Shown: positions 50,914 through 59,382 of the stretch, in pieces
How the letters are laid out: each line of letters begins with the position of its first letter
Numbering within the stretch: the first letter of the stretch is position 1
Source of the DNA: an uncultured Mycoplasmatota bacterium
Lineage (GTDB): Bacteria; Bacillota_I; Bacilli_A; Izemoplasmatales; Izemoplasmataceae
Direction of reading: 5' to 3'
Assembly: GCA_913062645.1 (NCBI GenBank)
Contig: CAJXVW010000001.1
Span: forward strand, 1,178,001-1,242,000
Length of the DNA: 64,000 bases
The notes under the pieces: generated by a model
What the model saw: the letters and a program-made list of their open reading frames with translations, nothing else
Database searches by the model: none
What the model was told of the DNA's origin: nothing
Translations under genes and position numbers: made by a program

Positions 50914-53058
50914 TCATTCCTCGTTGAGTATCCGAATGAACTTGTCGACGAGGTCGGGATCGAACTGTGTTCCAGCGTTCTTGTACAGTTCGGCGACGGC
51001 GTCGTCGTGGCTCATCGGTTCGTTGTAAACGCGGCGGCTGGTCATCGCGTCGTAGGCGTCGCAGATGGCGATGATCCGCGAGTAGAGCGGGATGTTCTCG
51101 CCCGACAGACCATGTGGATAGCCTCTGCCGTCATAGCGTTCGTGGTGGTACAGCACCGCGATCGCGATGTCTTCGTTGTCGATGATGTTACGGATGATCT
51201 TATAGCCGCTTTCGGCGTGGTACTTGACTTCTTCGTACTCGTCCGCATCGAGCGGTCCCGGTTTCATCAGGATCGCATCGCGGATCGAAATCTTGCCGAT
51301 GTCGTGGACGTCGGCGATGAGCCGGATGTCGGCCAGTTCATAGTCGCGTTTGCGACCGGTCGCAGCGAGCAGTTTGGCGGCGTGTTCGCCGACGCGCCGA
51401 CAGTGTTCCTCGGTTTCTTCGGTACGTTCGTGCATCGTCTGCATGATCGTCGCCAAGGCGGAACTCTTGCGGCTGGTCCGTTCCGTCAGCTTGCGTCGGT
51501 ACATGATGTTCTCGGCGTCGCGGAAGGTTTGTTCGAGCGGTCCCTCGTCGTGTTTGATGGCGTAGCCGATCGAGATGCCGAAGCCGACGCCGTGAACGTT
51601 GAAGTCGGCCACCTGATCGGTGATTTGTTTGCGCATCCGGTTGAGTTTGTCGTCGTACGCGTCAACGACGGTGATGATGAACTCGTCGCCACCGACGCGG
51701 TAGACGTTTTCCGTCCCGGCGACATCGGTCAGGATGCCGGCCAGGTGCACCAGCAGCTTGTCGCCTTCCATGTGGCCGAAGGCGTCGTTGATCAGTTTCA
51801 GACCGTCGACGTCACAGATCATCAAACCGAGATGACGCTGAGTTTCGAGTTGTTTGGCGTAATGTTCGTAATTGTTGCGGTTGTAGATTCCGGTGAGGAC
51901 GTCGTGATTGGCGAAATATTCGATTTCGCGTTTGCTTTCTTCCAGTTCGGTGACGTCCTTGAGGATGCCGAAAACACCGTGAATCTTGCCGTCTTCGGCC
52001 GGTGTCGGGAAGATCGACGACTGGATGTACCGGATGTGATCGCCGCGGCGAATGCGATAATCCGTGACGAGACCCTCGGGGTGATTGAGAATCGCGTCCG
52101 TCGAATGATCGTAACGCGGCAGATCTTCCGGCAGAACAATCTCGCGGAACTGTTCGATCGACACGAGATTGGCGATGCCGGTGAACTCGTCGAGTTCTCG
52201 CGATGGGCGAAATGCCTGGTCGTCGACCACGTAATAGAACGTCGCGATGTTGGCGACTTTGCGGGTTTCCCGGAACAACGTCTCCATTGTTTCGATTTCG
52301 GTCTCGCGACGCTTTTCCGCATCGATGTCTTTGATCAGACCGCGGAGTTTGATCGGAACGCCCCGATAGCGCGCTTCAACGAACGCATAGAAACTGAGCC
52401 AGACGTACTCCTGACGCTGTTGGTGGAGAAACCGGATTTCCATGCCGAGTTCGTCTTCGGCACCGCTGAAGACGGTGCGGACGCGGGCTTCGAACCGATC
52501 CTGATCACCGGGATGAACCTGTTTGGCGAACAAGGTGACGTAATCGTCGTAGGTGATGATGTCCTTGCCGATGATGTCGCGGAGGACATCGCTGTAATCG
52601 AAGGTCCGGCTCTTGAGATCAAACTCGAAATAGGCGGCGCGGACGGGATTGACGAAGTTGCTGGCGACGTCGACCTTGCGGGCGTTGTCGTTGAGCGTGC
52701 GGACGAACGCACTGACGTCGCGGAAACTTGTGATGAAACGGTCGGGGCCGCTTTTGACGGCATAGACGTTGAAGTAGCGATCGACTTCCTTGGTATAGTT
52801 CGTGAACGATGCTGCTTCACCGGTTTCGAGAAGTTTGTGATAGCGGTTGATCCAGGTTTTCTCGACACCGGGGAACAGCTCATAGGCGGCCTTGCCGATG
52901 ACTTGTTCCGGCGTTACGTTCATCAAAGTGCAAAACGGCTTGTTCACGTACAAATAACGGTAATCAACGGGATTACCGTGTTTGTCGTAGATCATCTCGT
53001 GTTCGGCGATGGCGACATCGATCGAATCGAGAATCGTCTGATGATAATCCGCCTTCAT
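50914..53058 (-). CDS. PAS-PAS-PAS-GGDEF-HD-GYP signalling protein
   Basis: A 714-residue protein with no signal peptide or membrane segment, so it is cytoplasmic. Residues 1-120, 130-250 and 265-370 look like three PAS folds (the first has YRYLYVNKPFCTLMN; the third is followed by the PAC-like VFGILKDVTELEESKREIE). A GGDEF domain follows (RVGGDEFIITV near 456), with an intact active site and no I-site RxxD five residues upstream. The C-terminal HD-GYP domain has DVHDIGKISI near 590 and HHERYDGRGYP near 645. It may both make and degrade c-di-GMP. It lies 17 bases after pepV and four before trmB. Confidence 0.92.
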   Translation of the reverse strand: MKADYHQTILDSIDVAIAEHEMIYDKHGNPVDYRYLYVNKPFCTLMNVTPEQVIGKAAYELFPGVEKTWINRYHKLLETGEAASFTNYTKEVDRYFNVYAVKSGPDRFITSFRDVSAFVRTLNDNARKVDVASNFVNPVRAAYFEFDLKSRTFDYSDVLRDIIGKDIITYDDYVTLFAKQVHPGDQDRFEARVRTVFSGAEDELGMEIRFLHQQRQEYVWLSFYAFVEARYRGVPIKLRGLIKDIDAEKRRETEIETMETLFRETRKVANIATFYYVVDDQAFRPSRELDEFTGIANLVSIEQFREIVLPEDLPRYDHSTDAILNHPEGLVTDYRIRRGDHIRYIQSSIFPTPAEDGKIHGVFGILKDVTELEESKREIEYFANHDVLTGIYNRNNYEHYAKQLETQRHLGLMICDVDGLKLINDAFGHMEGDKLLVHLAGILTDVAGTENVYRVGGDEFIITVVDAYDDKLNRMRKQITDQVADFNVHGVGFGISIGYAIKHDEGPLEQTFRDAENIMYRRKLTERTSRKSSALATIMQTMHERTEETEEHCRRVGEHAAKLLAATGRKRDYELADIRLIADVHDIGKISIRDAILMKPGPLDADEYEEVKYHAESGYKIIRNIIDNEDIAIAVLYHHERYDGRGYPHGLSGENIPLYSRIIAICDAYDAMTSRRVYNEPMSHDDAVAELYKNAGTQFDPDLVDKFIRILNEE

Positions 53059-53075
53059 ATCTTGCCCCCCAAACG

Positions 53076-54422
53076 CTATTTGGTCAGTTGGTGGATGGCC
53101 TCCATGTAGATGGCGGTGGCCTTGAGGAGATCGTCGACGAACAGATACTCGTCGATCTGGTGGGCGACGTCCTTGCGTCCCGGCATCATCGGTCCGAAGG
53201 CGACCGCCTTGTCGAGACTGCGGGCGTACGTTCCGCCGCCGATCGTGATCGGTTCGTGCTCGGTGTCGCCGGTGTATTTGACGTAGGCATCATAGAGTGT
53301 CTGTACGAGCGGGTCGTTCTTGTCAACGTAATGGACGACCTTGTCACCCAGATAGTGGATCTTGAAATGATACTTCTTGGCACTGGCGTCCAAGTTGATC
53401 TTGGCGCTGTCCTTGTCCCACTCCTTGGGGTACCGGCAGTTGATGCCGATCTTGAAGCTGTTCTTGTTGTATTCGTAGACGGCGGGATTGATCGTGAACT
53501 CCTTCATCTCGTCGTCATAATGATCAATGCGGAGCTTCTCGCCGAGATGATCGAACGTAAGGTATTCGCAGATGTAGTCGATGAACGCGTTGTCGATGTG
53601 CTGTTGCAGGAATTCGGCGAGGATGAACGCCGCGTTGACACCCAGGTTCGGTTGCATCGCATGGGCGCGTTTGCCATGGACGACGTACTTGTCGCCGTCG
53701 ATTTCGCCCGACAGACCATGAAACGCGAGGTACTGCGTGAACTCTTCCTTGAGATCCTTGCGCAGCGTGCAGGAGGCGTAATCGGGCACGACGTTGTAGC
53801 GGTCCCCGGCCGTGAACGTGATCAGATCGGTGTCGGTCGTCTTGCCGGTGACGTCGAAGGTGAAGATGCCTTTTTCGCCATAAATGAGCGGGAACATCGC
53901 ATCGGGCGCGAAGCCGATGTCGGGCATCTGTTCGGTTTTGAAGTATTCGCCGATGCCGCGCCATTCGGTTTCTTCGTCGGTGCCGAGAATGATGCGAACC
54001 CGTTTGTTGACGGCAAAGCCGAGATCCTTGAGCAGTTTCAAGGCGAAATAGGCGGCCATCGTCGGTCCCTTGTCGTCGGCGGCGCCACGGGCGTACAACT
54101 TCCCGTCGGCAATGGTCGGTTCGAATGGTCCGTACGTCCAACCGTCACCGGTCGGAACGACGTCGAGATGACAGAGCACACCGAGAATCTCCTTGCCGCT
54201 GCCGTATTCGACATGGGCGGCGTAGTTGTTGATGTTCTTGGTGATGAACCCGTCGTCCTTGGCCATTTCGAGCATGAACTGCAGGGCGTCGTTGATGGCA
54301 GTGCCGAAGGGGGTTTCACTGGCTGGATCAAAGCGGTCGAGCACGCTCGGAATCGCCAGCAGCTGTTTGGTTCGTTTGATCAGTTCGTCCTTGTGTTCGA
54401 GGACGTGTGCGTAAAAGTCCAT
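53076..54422 (-). CDS. pepV: M20-family dipeptidase, PepV-like
   Basis: A 448-residue M20 metallopeptidase. The metal ligands are in GVLCHLDVVPTGDGW near residue 82 (His, Asp), YARGAADDKGP near 107 (bridging Asp), the catalytic Glu pair in GTDEETEWRGIGEYF near 143 and a C-terminal His in the IGGGTYARS region. The overall length and spacing match PepV/Sapep dipeptidases, which cleave dipeptides. The ATG at 54422 has GAGGTGAT eight bases upstream; the 11-codon extension has no good site. It begins an operon with the signalling protein, trmB and the M42 peptidase. Confidence 0.92.
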   Translation of the reverse strand: MDFYAHVLEHKDELIKRTKQLLAIPSVLDRFDPASETPFGTAINDALQFMLEMAKDDGFITKNINNYAAHVEYGSGKEILGVLCHLDVVPTGDGWTYGPFEPTIADGKLYARGAADDKGPTMAAYFALKLLKDLGFAVNKRVRIILGTDEETEWRGIGEYFKTEQMPDIGFAPDAMFPLIYGEKGIFTFDVTGKTTDTDLITFTAGDRYNVVPDYASCTLRKDLKEEFTQYLAFHGLSGEIDGDKYVVHGKRAHAMQPNLGVNAAFILAEFLQQHIDNAFIDYICEYLTFDHLGEKLRIDHYDDEMKEFTINPAVYEYNKNSFKIGINCRYPKEWDKDSAKINLDASAKKYHFKIHYLGDKVVHYVDKNDPLVQTLYDAYVKYTGDTEHEPITIGGGTYARSLDKAVAFGPMMPGRKDVAHQIDEYLFVDDLLKATAIYMEAIHQLTK

Positions 54423-54502
54423 GGGAGTATCACCTCTTCTATAAAAGAATACCATTATACATAGTATTTTTCAATAAGTTTGAGTACGGATGCGAATGTA
54501 TT

Positions 54503-54531
54503 TTGAAATTCAAAACAACTTGGGGTATAAT
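54503..54531 (+). promoter_or_regulatory. Upstream promoter of the metal ATPase operon
   Basis: TTGAAA (54503-54508), a 17-base spacer, then TATAAT (54526-54531). It lies 58 bases upstream of a second promoter for the same genes. Confidence 0.6.
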
Positions 54532-54560
54532 GGTAGCAAATAGGAATTTTTATGATATAC

Positions 54561-54590
54561 TTGACATATGAGTCATTGTTCATATATAAT
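54561..54590 (+). promoter_or_regulatory. Promoter of the metal ATPase operon with ArsR-type operator
   Basis: TTGACA (54561-54566), an 18-base spacer, then TATAAT (54585-54590). Inside the spacer lies the inverted repeat ATATGA (54566-54571) and TCATAT (54580-54585), a pattern usual for SmtB/CzrA-type sensors. The ArsR product encoded at the end of the operon probably binds here and blocks transcription until Zn or Cd is present. Confidence 0.7.
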
Positions 54591-54665
54591 CTAGTGGTAC
54601 ATTGCACCAAGCAACCTCACCGGAAGCGAAGGATGTAAGGGATCCGACCAAAGAGGTGAACACGT

Positions 54666-56807
54666 ATGATTCAAAAAGTCATCATGAAAAACCTGATCTG
54701 TTCCAATTGCGCCGGACGCATCGAACGCGCCCTGGGCGAACTGCCATATATAAACTCCGCCAGTTTCAATTTCCCCAACCAAGTGATGTTGATCGACGCC
54801 ACCGATGAATTCGACGAAGAAAACGCGATACCCGAAATCCGCAGCATCGTCGATTCGATCGAGGACGGCGTTGAGACCTACGCCTACAGCAAACGCCACT
54901 TCATGGAAACGAAACACCAGATTGAGACGTATTACACGTTCTTCATCGGATTCGCGATCTATGTCGTCGGCTACCTCATCGGGCTCCTCATGGAGCGGGA
55001 TGTCATCACCTATGTGTGGGCCGACAATCTGCTCGGCATCAACGGGTTCAGCGGCGAAGATCTGTTCTACGGCATCGGCTACGCCTTCATTGCCTACAAG
55101 ATCGCCCGCAAGACCTGGAAGGGAATCAAACGGCTGGAGATTTTTGATGAAAACACGCTGATGCTGATTGCGACCATCGCCGCGATGTTCGTCGGCCATC
55201 CATACGAGGCGGCCCTCGTCATCATCTTCTACACCGTCGGCGAATACCTGCAGCACCGCGCCGTGCACCGCAGCAAGCAAGAAGTGTCCAGTCTGATCGA
55301 CCTCAAGATCGAATACGCCAACCGCATTGACGAGAACGGCAACGTCGTCATCATCGATCCGATGGCCATCGTAAAAGGCGATCGTCTGGTTGTCAAAAAC
55401 GGTGAAAAGATTCCCGTTGACGGCACCATCTTGAAGGGCACGACGTCGCTCAACACCAGCGCGCTGACTGGGGAAGCCAAACTTAGCAATGCGACCGTCG
55501 GCGACTTCATCCTGTCCGGCAACATCAACGTCGGCAACGTCATCGAAATCGAAGCCAACAAAGAATACAGCGAGTCGACGATCGCCAAGATGATCGATCT
55601 GATCGAAAACTCGACCAACCACAAGGCACGCCCGGAAAACTTCATCACGAAGTTCGCGAGATACTACACACCGGCCGTAACCTTTGCCGCATTTTTGATG
55701 TTCCTCTTACCGACCTTGATCAACCCGTCCGGCTACGAGGATTACATCTACTCCGCAGCCATCTTCCTGGTCGTCAGTTGTCCCTGCGCTTTGGTCCTTT
55801 CCGTGCCACTTTCGTACTTTGCCGGCATCGGTGCAGCCGCTCGCAAGGGGATCCTCTTCAAAGGCAGTTCCTACCTTCACATGGTAACAGATGTTGACGT
55901 GATTGGTCTGGACAAAACCGGAACATTGACGCACGGCAAGTTTGAAGTGACTGACGTCACCGACGAAGAAACTTTGAAACTCGCTGCGAGCGTCGAGCAA
56001 TACAGCAATCACCCGATCGCGCAGTCGATCGTCAAACACTACGAAGGCGAACTCTACGAGTTTGATAACATCGAGGAAGTTCCCGGATTTGGCATCGTCG
56101 TCACCACCGATGAAGGCAAGATCCTCGTCGGTAACCGCAAGCTCTTGAACAAACACAAAGTCCGTGTCACCGACAAAAAGAACGTCATCGGCAGCAATGT
56201 CTTTGTCAGCAAGAACGGTCGGTATGTCGGCCGCGTACTGGTCGCCGATACGATCAAGGATTCGTCGCGCAACGTCATCCGCCGTCTGCTGCAGAAATAC
56301 AACATCACGATGCTCACCGGCGACAACAAGGCCATCGCCAACTCGGTCGCCTACGACCTCGGCAACATCAACTTCCTCTCGGGTCTCTTGCCCGAAGAAA
56401 AAGTCGAAGCCTTCAACGCCATCGAAACCAAAAAACGCAAGATGTTCGTCGGCGACGGCATCAACGATGCGCCGCTCCTCAAGAACGCCGACATCGGCGT
56501 CGCGATGGGCGACGGCAGTGAAATCGCCATCGATGTGGCCGACGTGGTCATCATGGGCAACGATTTGACGTTGCTGGAACAAGCGCTCAAGATCGCCCGC
56601 AAAACCAAGAACATCGTCTATCAGAACATCATCTTCAGCTTGTCCGTCAAATTCTTGTTCCTGGTGCTCGCCGGATTCGGTGAAACATCCATGATCATGG
56701 CCATCTTCGCCGACGTCGGCATCACCCTGATCGCCGTTGTCAACAGTCTCAGACTGATCTATACAAGGGGGAAAGACAATGTCAAACCAGGTCACGTCCA
56801 CAATTGA
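54666..56807 (+). CDS. P1B-type heavy-metal ATPase (Zn/Cd/Pb class)
   Basis: A 713-residue P-type ATPase. A short N-terminal HMA domain has Cys12 and Cys15 (ICSNCAG). The transport motif is Cys372-Pro-Cys374 (SCPCALV), phosphorylation is on Asp416 (DKTGT), TGE is at residues 268-270, the HP dipeptide is in YSNHPIAQS, and MVGDG-like MFVGDGINDAP lies near 600. The last helix has FADVGITLIAVVNSLR, whose Asp-x-Gly marks the Zn/Cd/Pb group (P1B-2). It exports divalent soft metals from the cytoplasm. GAGGTGAA precedes the ATG. It overlaps the ArsR gene by 29 bases. Confidence 0.95.
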   Translation: MIQKVIMKNLICSNCAGRIERALGELPYINSASFNFPNQVMLIDATDEFDEENAIPEIRSIVDSIEDGVETYAYSKRHFMETKHQIETYYTFFIGFAIYVVGYLIGLLMERDVITYVWADNLLGINGFSGEDLFYGIGYAFIAYKIARKTWKGIKRLEIFDENTLMLIATIAAMFVGHPYEAALVIIFYTVGEYLQHRAVHRSKQEVSSLIDLKIEYANRIDENGNVVIIDPMAIVKGDRLVVKNGEKIPVDGTILKGTTSLNTSALTGEAKLSNATVGDFILSGNINVGNVIEIEANKEYSESTIAKMIDLIENSTNHKARPENFITKFARYYTPAVTFAAFLMFLLPTLINPSGYEDYIYSAAIFLVVSCPCALVLSVPLSYFAGIGAAARKGILFKGSSYLHMVTDVDVIGLDKTGTLTHGKFEVTDVTDEETLKLAASVEQYSNHPIAQSIVKHYEGELYEFDNIEEVPGFGIVVTTDEGKILVGNRKLLNKHKVRVTDKKNVIGSNVFVSKNGRYVGRVLVADTIKDSSRNVIRRLLQKYNITMLTGDNKAIANSVAYDLGNINFLSGLLPEEKVEAFNAIETKKRKMFVGDGINDAPLLKNADIGVAMGDGSEIAIDVADVVIMGNDLTLLEQALKIARKTKNIVYQNIIFSLSVKFLFLVLAGFGETSMIMAIFADVGITLIAVVNSLRLIYTRGKDNVKPGHVHN

Positions 56808-57090
56808 CGAAGCCGTCCGGCTCTTCAAGATTTACAGCGACACCACCCGCCTGCGCATCATCGAGCTGTTGCTCGACAACGAGTTCTGCGTTCAGGACAT
56901 CGCCGATCAACTCGACGCCAGTCAGTCGGCAATCAGCCATCAACTCAAGCTGCTGCGCGACCGTCATGTCGTCAAAACGCGCAAACACGGCAAGCAGGTT
57001 TTCTATTCCCTGCAGGACAACCACATCAAGGAAATCTTTTTGGTGGCCTATTCGCACGTCACCGAGTGCAACGAACCCGATTGCGAATAA
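56779..57090 (+). CDS. ArsR/SmtB-family metal-sensing repressor
   Basis: A 103-residue winged-helix repressor. The helix-turn-helix is VQDIADQLDASQSAISHQLK near residues 39-58. The C-terminal helix has DNHIKEIFLVAYSHVTE, with Asp, His, His and Glu spaced as in the alpha-5 zinc site of SmtB/CzrA. The alpha-3 site (ELCVCD in CadC) reads EFCVQD here, with only one Cys, so the alpha-5 zinc site is the likely sensor. It should release the operator at 54566-54585 on binding Zn. GGGGGA precedes the start. It is the last gene of the operon. Confidence 0.92.
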   Translation: MSNQVTSTIDEAVRLFKIYSDTTRLRIIELLLDNEFCVQDIADQLDASQSAISHQLKLLRDRHVVKTRKHGKQVFYSLQDNHIKEIFLVAYSHVTECNEPDCE

Positions 57091-57112
57091 AAAAGACACG
57101 AGCGTGTCTTTT
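57091..57112 (+). terminator. Intrinsic terminator of the metal ATPase operon
   Basis: AAAAGACAC and GTGTCTTTT pair around GAGC, followed by a long T-run. It begins immediately after the arsR stop. Confidence 0.88.
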
Positions 57113-57127
57113 TTTTACATTTTTTTA

Positions 57128-57156
57128 CTTACATCATGGGCCTGAAGTAGTATAAT
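57128..57156 (+). promoter_or_regulatory. Promoter of the YwaF-like gene
   Basis: CTTACA (57128-57133), a 17-base spacer, then TATAAT (57151-57156). Confidence 0.65.
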
Positions 57157-57186
57157 GGAACTAGCATATGCCACAAGGAGGACAAC

Positions 57187-57894
57187 ATGCTCGGACAATT
57201 GATTCTGATTTTGATTCTCGTCGCCACCGGCTTCTCGATGGTCTACTTCCAGGACTACATCCGCGCCAACCAACGCAAGGTCGCTCTGGTTGTCGGCGTC
57301 ATCATGCTCATCTCGCGCATCGGCCGCAACACCGAATACTTCCTCGCCGCCGAGTACCATCGCGCCCTGCCGCTGCAACTTTGCACGATTTCATCGTATT
57401 TGGCGCTGCTTTGGTTGTTCGTGCCGATCAAACAACTCCGTCCGTTTCTGTTCTTTTACGGATTCCTCGGACTGACGGCGTTCATCGATCCCGACGTACC
57501 GTCGTGGAGCGAAGCGGTTCGCACGTTCTATTTGTACGGGTTCACGATCGATCACGTCGTGATCACGCTGTTGCCGCTCTATCTGGTTCTCTACGACGAC
57601 TACAAGTTCGATCTCAAAGAAGGCCTGGTGCCTCTCGTCGCCGCCGTCGTACTGGTTTTCGCCAGCTGGCCGCTCAACGTCTGGTGGGACGCCGCCGACT
57701 TCTTCTACATGAAGGACAAACCGGTCTTTTCCGATTTGTTCGGCCGCAGCGATCCGTTCGGCTTCGATTTGTTGACGCTCGGTTACATCGCAGGGTTCTT
57801 CTTCGCCTATTTCGTCTTCAACGCCGTGAACTTGCTGCTGATCAAACTCGTAACCAAGAATCCCCACTATCTGACAAACAAAGGAGACGCTTGA
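57187..57894 (+). CDS. YwaF-like (TIGR02206) membrane protein, second copy
   Basis: A 235-residue protein with about seven hydrophobic segments. ALPLQLCTISSYLAL near residue 60 matches the LPxHLC motif of the TIGR02206/YwaF family, but with Gln for His. The layout of helices and length match the copy at 7887-8594, though the two are clearly diverged. The ATG at 57187 has AAGGAGGACAAC. It forms a single-gene unit. Function unknown. Confidence 0.78.
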   Translation: MLGQLILILILVATGFSMVYFQDYIRANQRKVALVVGVIMLISRIGRNTEYFLAAEYHRALPLQLCTISSYLALLWLFVPIKQLRPFLFFYGFLGLTAFIDPDVPSWSEAVRTFYLYGFTIDHVVITLLPLYLVLYDDYKFDLKEGLVPLVAAVVLVFASWPLNVWWDAADFFYMKDKPVFSDLFGRSDPFGFDLLTLGYIAGFFFAYFVFNAVNLLLIKLVTKNPHYLTNKGDA

Positions 57895-57905
57895 GCGTCT
57901 CCTTT
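57880..57905. terminator. Bidirectional terminator between ywaF-like gene and tyrS
   Basis: AAAGGAGACGC and GCGTCTCCTTT form a perfect 11-bp stem around TTGA, with T-runs on both strands. It overlaps the stop of the plus-strand gene and touches the tyrS stop. Confidence 0.9.
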
Positions 57906-57906
57906 T

Positions 57907-59145
57907 TTATTTGTGTTTGACGAGGGCGTACTTCTTCTTGCCGCGACGCAACACCGTGAACTCCTTGTTGATCGCGTCGGTCGCCGATACGACGAAGTCC
58001 AGATCGTCGATCTTGTCGCCATTGACGCTGACGGCGCCATTGGTGATGAACTCTCGCGACTGACGTTTCGACGTCGCCAGTCCGGCTTCGATCAACAGAT
58101 CGATGAGTTGCTGTTCGCCGCTGACGGTGATCGAGGGGACGTCCTTGAACCCATCCCGGATCTCATCGGCGCTCAATGCCCGCACGTTTCCGGAAAACAG
58201 CGCTTCGGAAATGCGTACGGCGCTGTCGTAGGCGTCCCGACCGTGGACGAGCACGGTGAGCTGTTCGGCGATCGTCTTCTGCGCCAACCGTTCATGGGGC
58301 GCGGCCTCAAAGGCGGCGATGATCTCCTTGGTTTCTTCGACCGGTAGGAACGTGAACTTTTTGAGGAACGGCACGGCGTCCTTGTCGGGCGTGTTGATCC
58401 AGTACTGATAGAACTCATACACGCTCGACTTGTTCTTGTCGAGCCAGATCGCTCCTCCGGCCGACTTGCCGAACTTGGACCCGTCGGCTTTGGTTAAGAG
58501 CGGCCAGGTGAAACCATACCCTTTGGCGTCGGAACCCAGCATCTTGCGGATCAGTTCCAGTCCGGCGGTGATGTTTCCCCACTGATCCTGGCCCCCGATC
58601 TGCAGCGTGCAGTTGTGGTGCTTGTACAGATGCATGAAGTCGAGCGACTGAATGATCTGATACGAGAACTCGGTAAAGCTGATGCCTTGTTCGAGGCGGC
58701 TCTTGACGCTGTCCTTGGCGAGCATGTAGCCAATGTTGAAATGCTTCCCGATGTCGCGCAGGAAGGTGATCACGTCGTAGGTGCTGATCCAGTCGTAGTT
58801 GTTGACGACGGTCGCCTCGGGCAGGATGTTCTTGACCTGCGCGGTGATCGCGTCGGCGTTTTTAAGCGATTCCTCGAGCGTCAGCAGCTGTCGTTCGCTG
58901 CTGCGGCCGCTGGGATCGCCGATCAGTCCGGTACCACCACCGATGACGAGGATCGGATGATGACCGCGATCCTGCAGACGTTTTGAGACCAGATAGCTGA
59001 TCAGATGTCCGACGTGCAGGCTGTCGGCCGTCGGATCGGCGCCGACATAAAAGGTCATCGGACCCTTCTCCAACTCATCGGCGAGGGCTTCGTCGGTGAC
59101 GTCGAACAGCAGTTCGCGCCACTTCAGTTCGTCTAATAGTTTCAT
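57907..59145 (-). CDS. tyrS: Tyrosyl-tRNA synthetase
   Basis: A 412-residue class I synthetase of the TyrS group. The HIGH-type motif is SLHVGHLIS near residue 43, the KMSKS-type motif is KFGKSAGG near 225, and an S4 domain follows (residues 340-410), with LIEAGLATSKRQSREFITNG near 348. It charges tRNA-Tyr. GGAGGAAAACCC precedes the ATG. A Tyr T-box leader controls it, and the next gene upstream is ccpA-like. Confidence 0.97.
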   Translation of the reverse strand: MKLLDELKWRELLFDVTDEALADELEKGPMTFYVGADPTADSLHVGHLISYLVSKRLQDRGHHPILVIGGGTGLIGDPSGRSSERQLLTLEESLKNADAITAQVKNILPEATVVNNYDWISTYDVITFLRDIGKHFNIGYMLAKDSVKSRLEQGISFTEFSYQIIQSLDFMHLYKHHNCTLQIGGQDQWGNITAGLELIRKMLGSDAKGYGFTWPLLTKADGSKFGKSAGGAIWLDKNKSSVYEFYQYWINTPDKDAVPFLKKFTFLPVEETKEIIAAFEAAPHERLAQKTIAEQLTVLVHGRDAYDSAVRISEALFSGNVRALSADEIRDGFKDVPSITVSGEQQLIDLLIEAGLATSKRQSREFITNGAVSVNGDKIDDLDFVVSATDAINKEFTVLRRGKKKYALVKHK

Positions 59146-59166
59146 GGGTTTTCCTCCTATTCAAAT

Positions 59167-59380
59167 AAAAATCGGTCCGTCCTGATCAAAGGACGAACCG
59201 AAGTCCGTGGTACCACCTTAATTCCAGACGTTGTCTGGCACTCCATTGATTGTAACGGAATCACCGTCCATGCTTTGCACATGGCTCTCAGAAGGTGTAC
59301 GCCAATCGGTTCTCCCTGGTTCGCAGCCACCACCAGGTCTCTGATTGCTGAGGTGTTCGACGGGCTCTTCTTCGTCGCAG
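59167..59380 (-). ncRNA. T-box leader of tyrS, tyrosine-specific
   Basis: The T-box core AAGGTGGTACCACGG lies on the minus strand at 59205-59219. The specifier is UAC in GCGTACACC, fitting Tyr. The terminator has TCGGTCCGTCC (59172-59182) and GGACGAACCGA (59191-59201) with a T-run. No strong promoter precedes it; TTGCCG and TAAAAC 17 bases apart, inside the end of the ccpA-like gene, are the best candidate, or it is fed by ccpA transcription. Confidence 0.93.
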
Positions 59381-59382
59381 AT

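Noticed and set aside
50908-53109. A 733-codon open frame on the plus strand opposite the PAS-GGDEF-HD-GYP gene
   Set aside because: It is the antisense shadow of a well-motifed gene in GC-biased DNA; it is rich in Val, Asp, Phe and Arg and has no domain.
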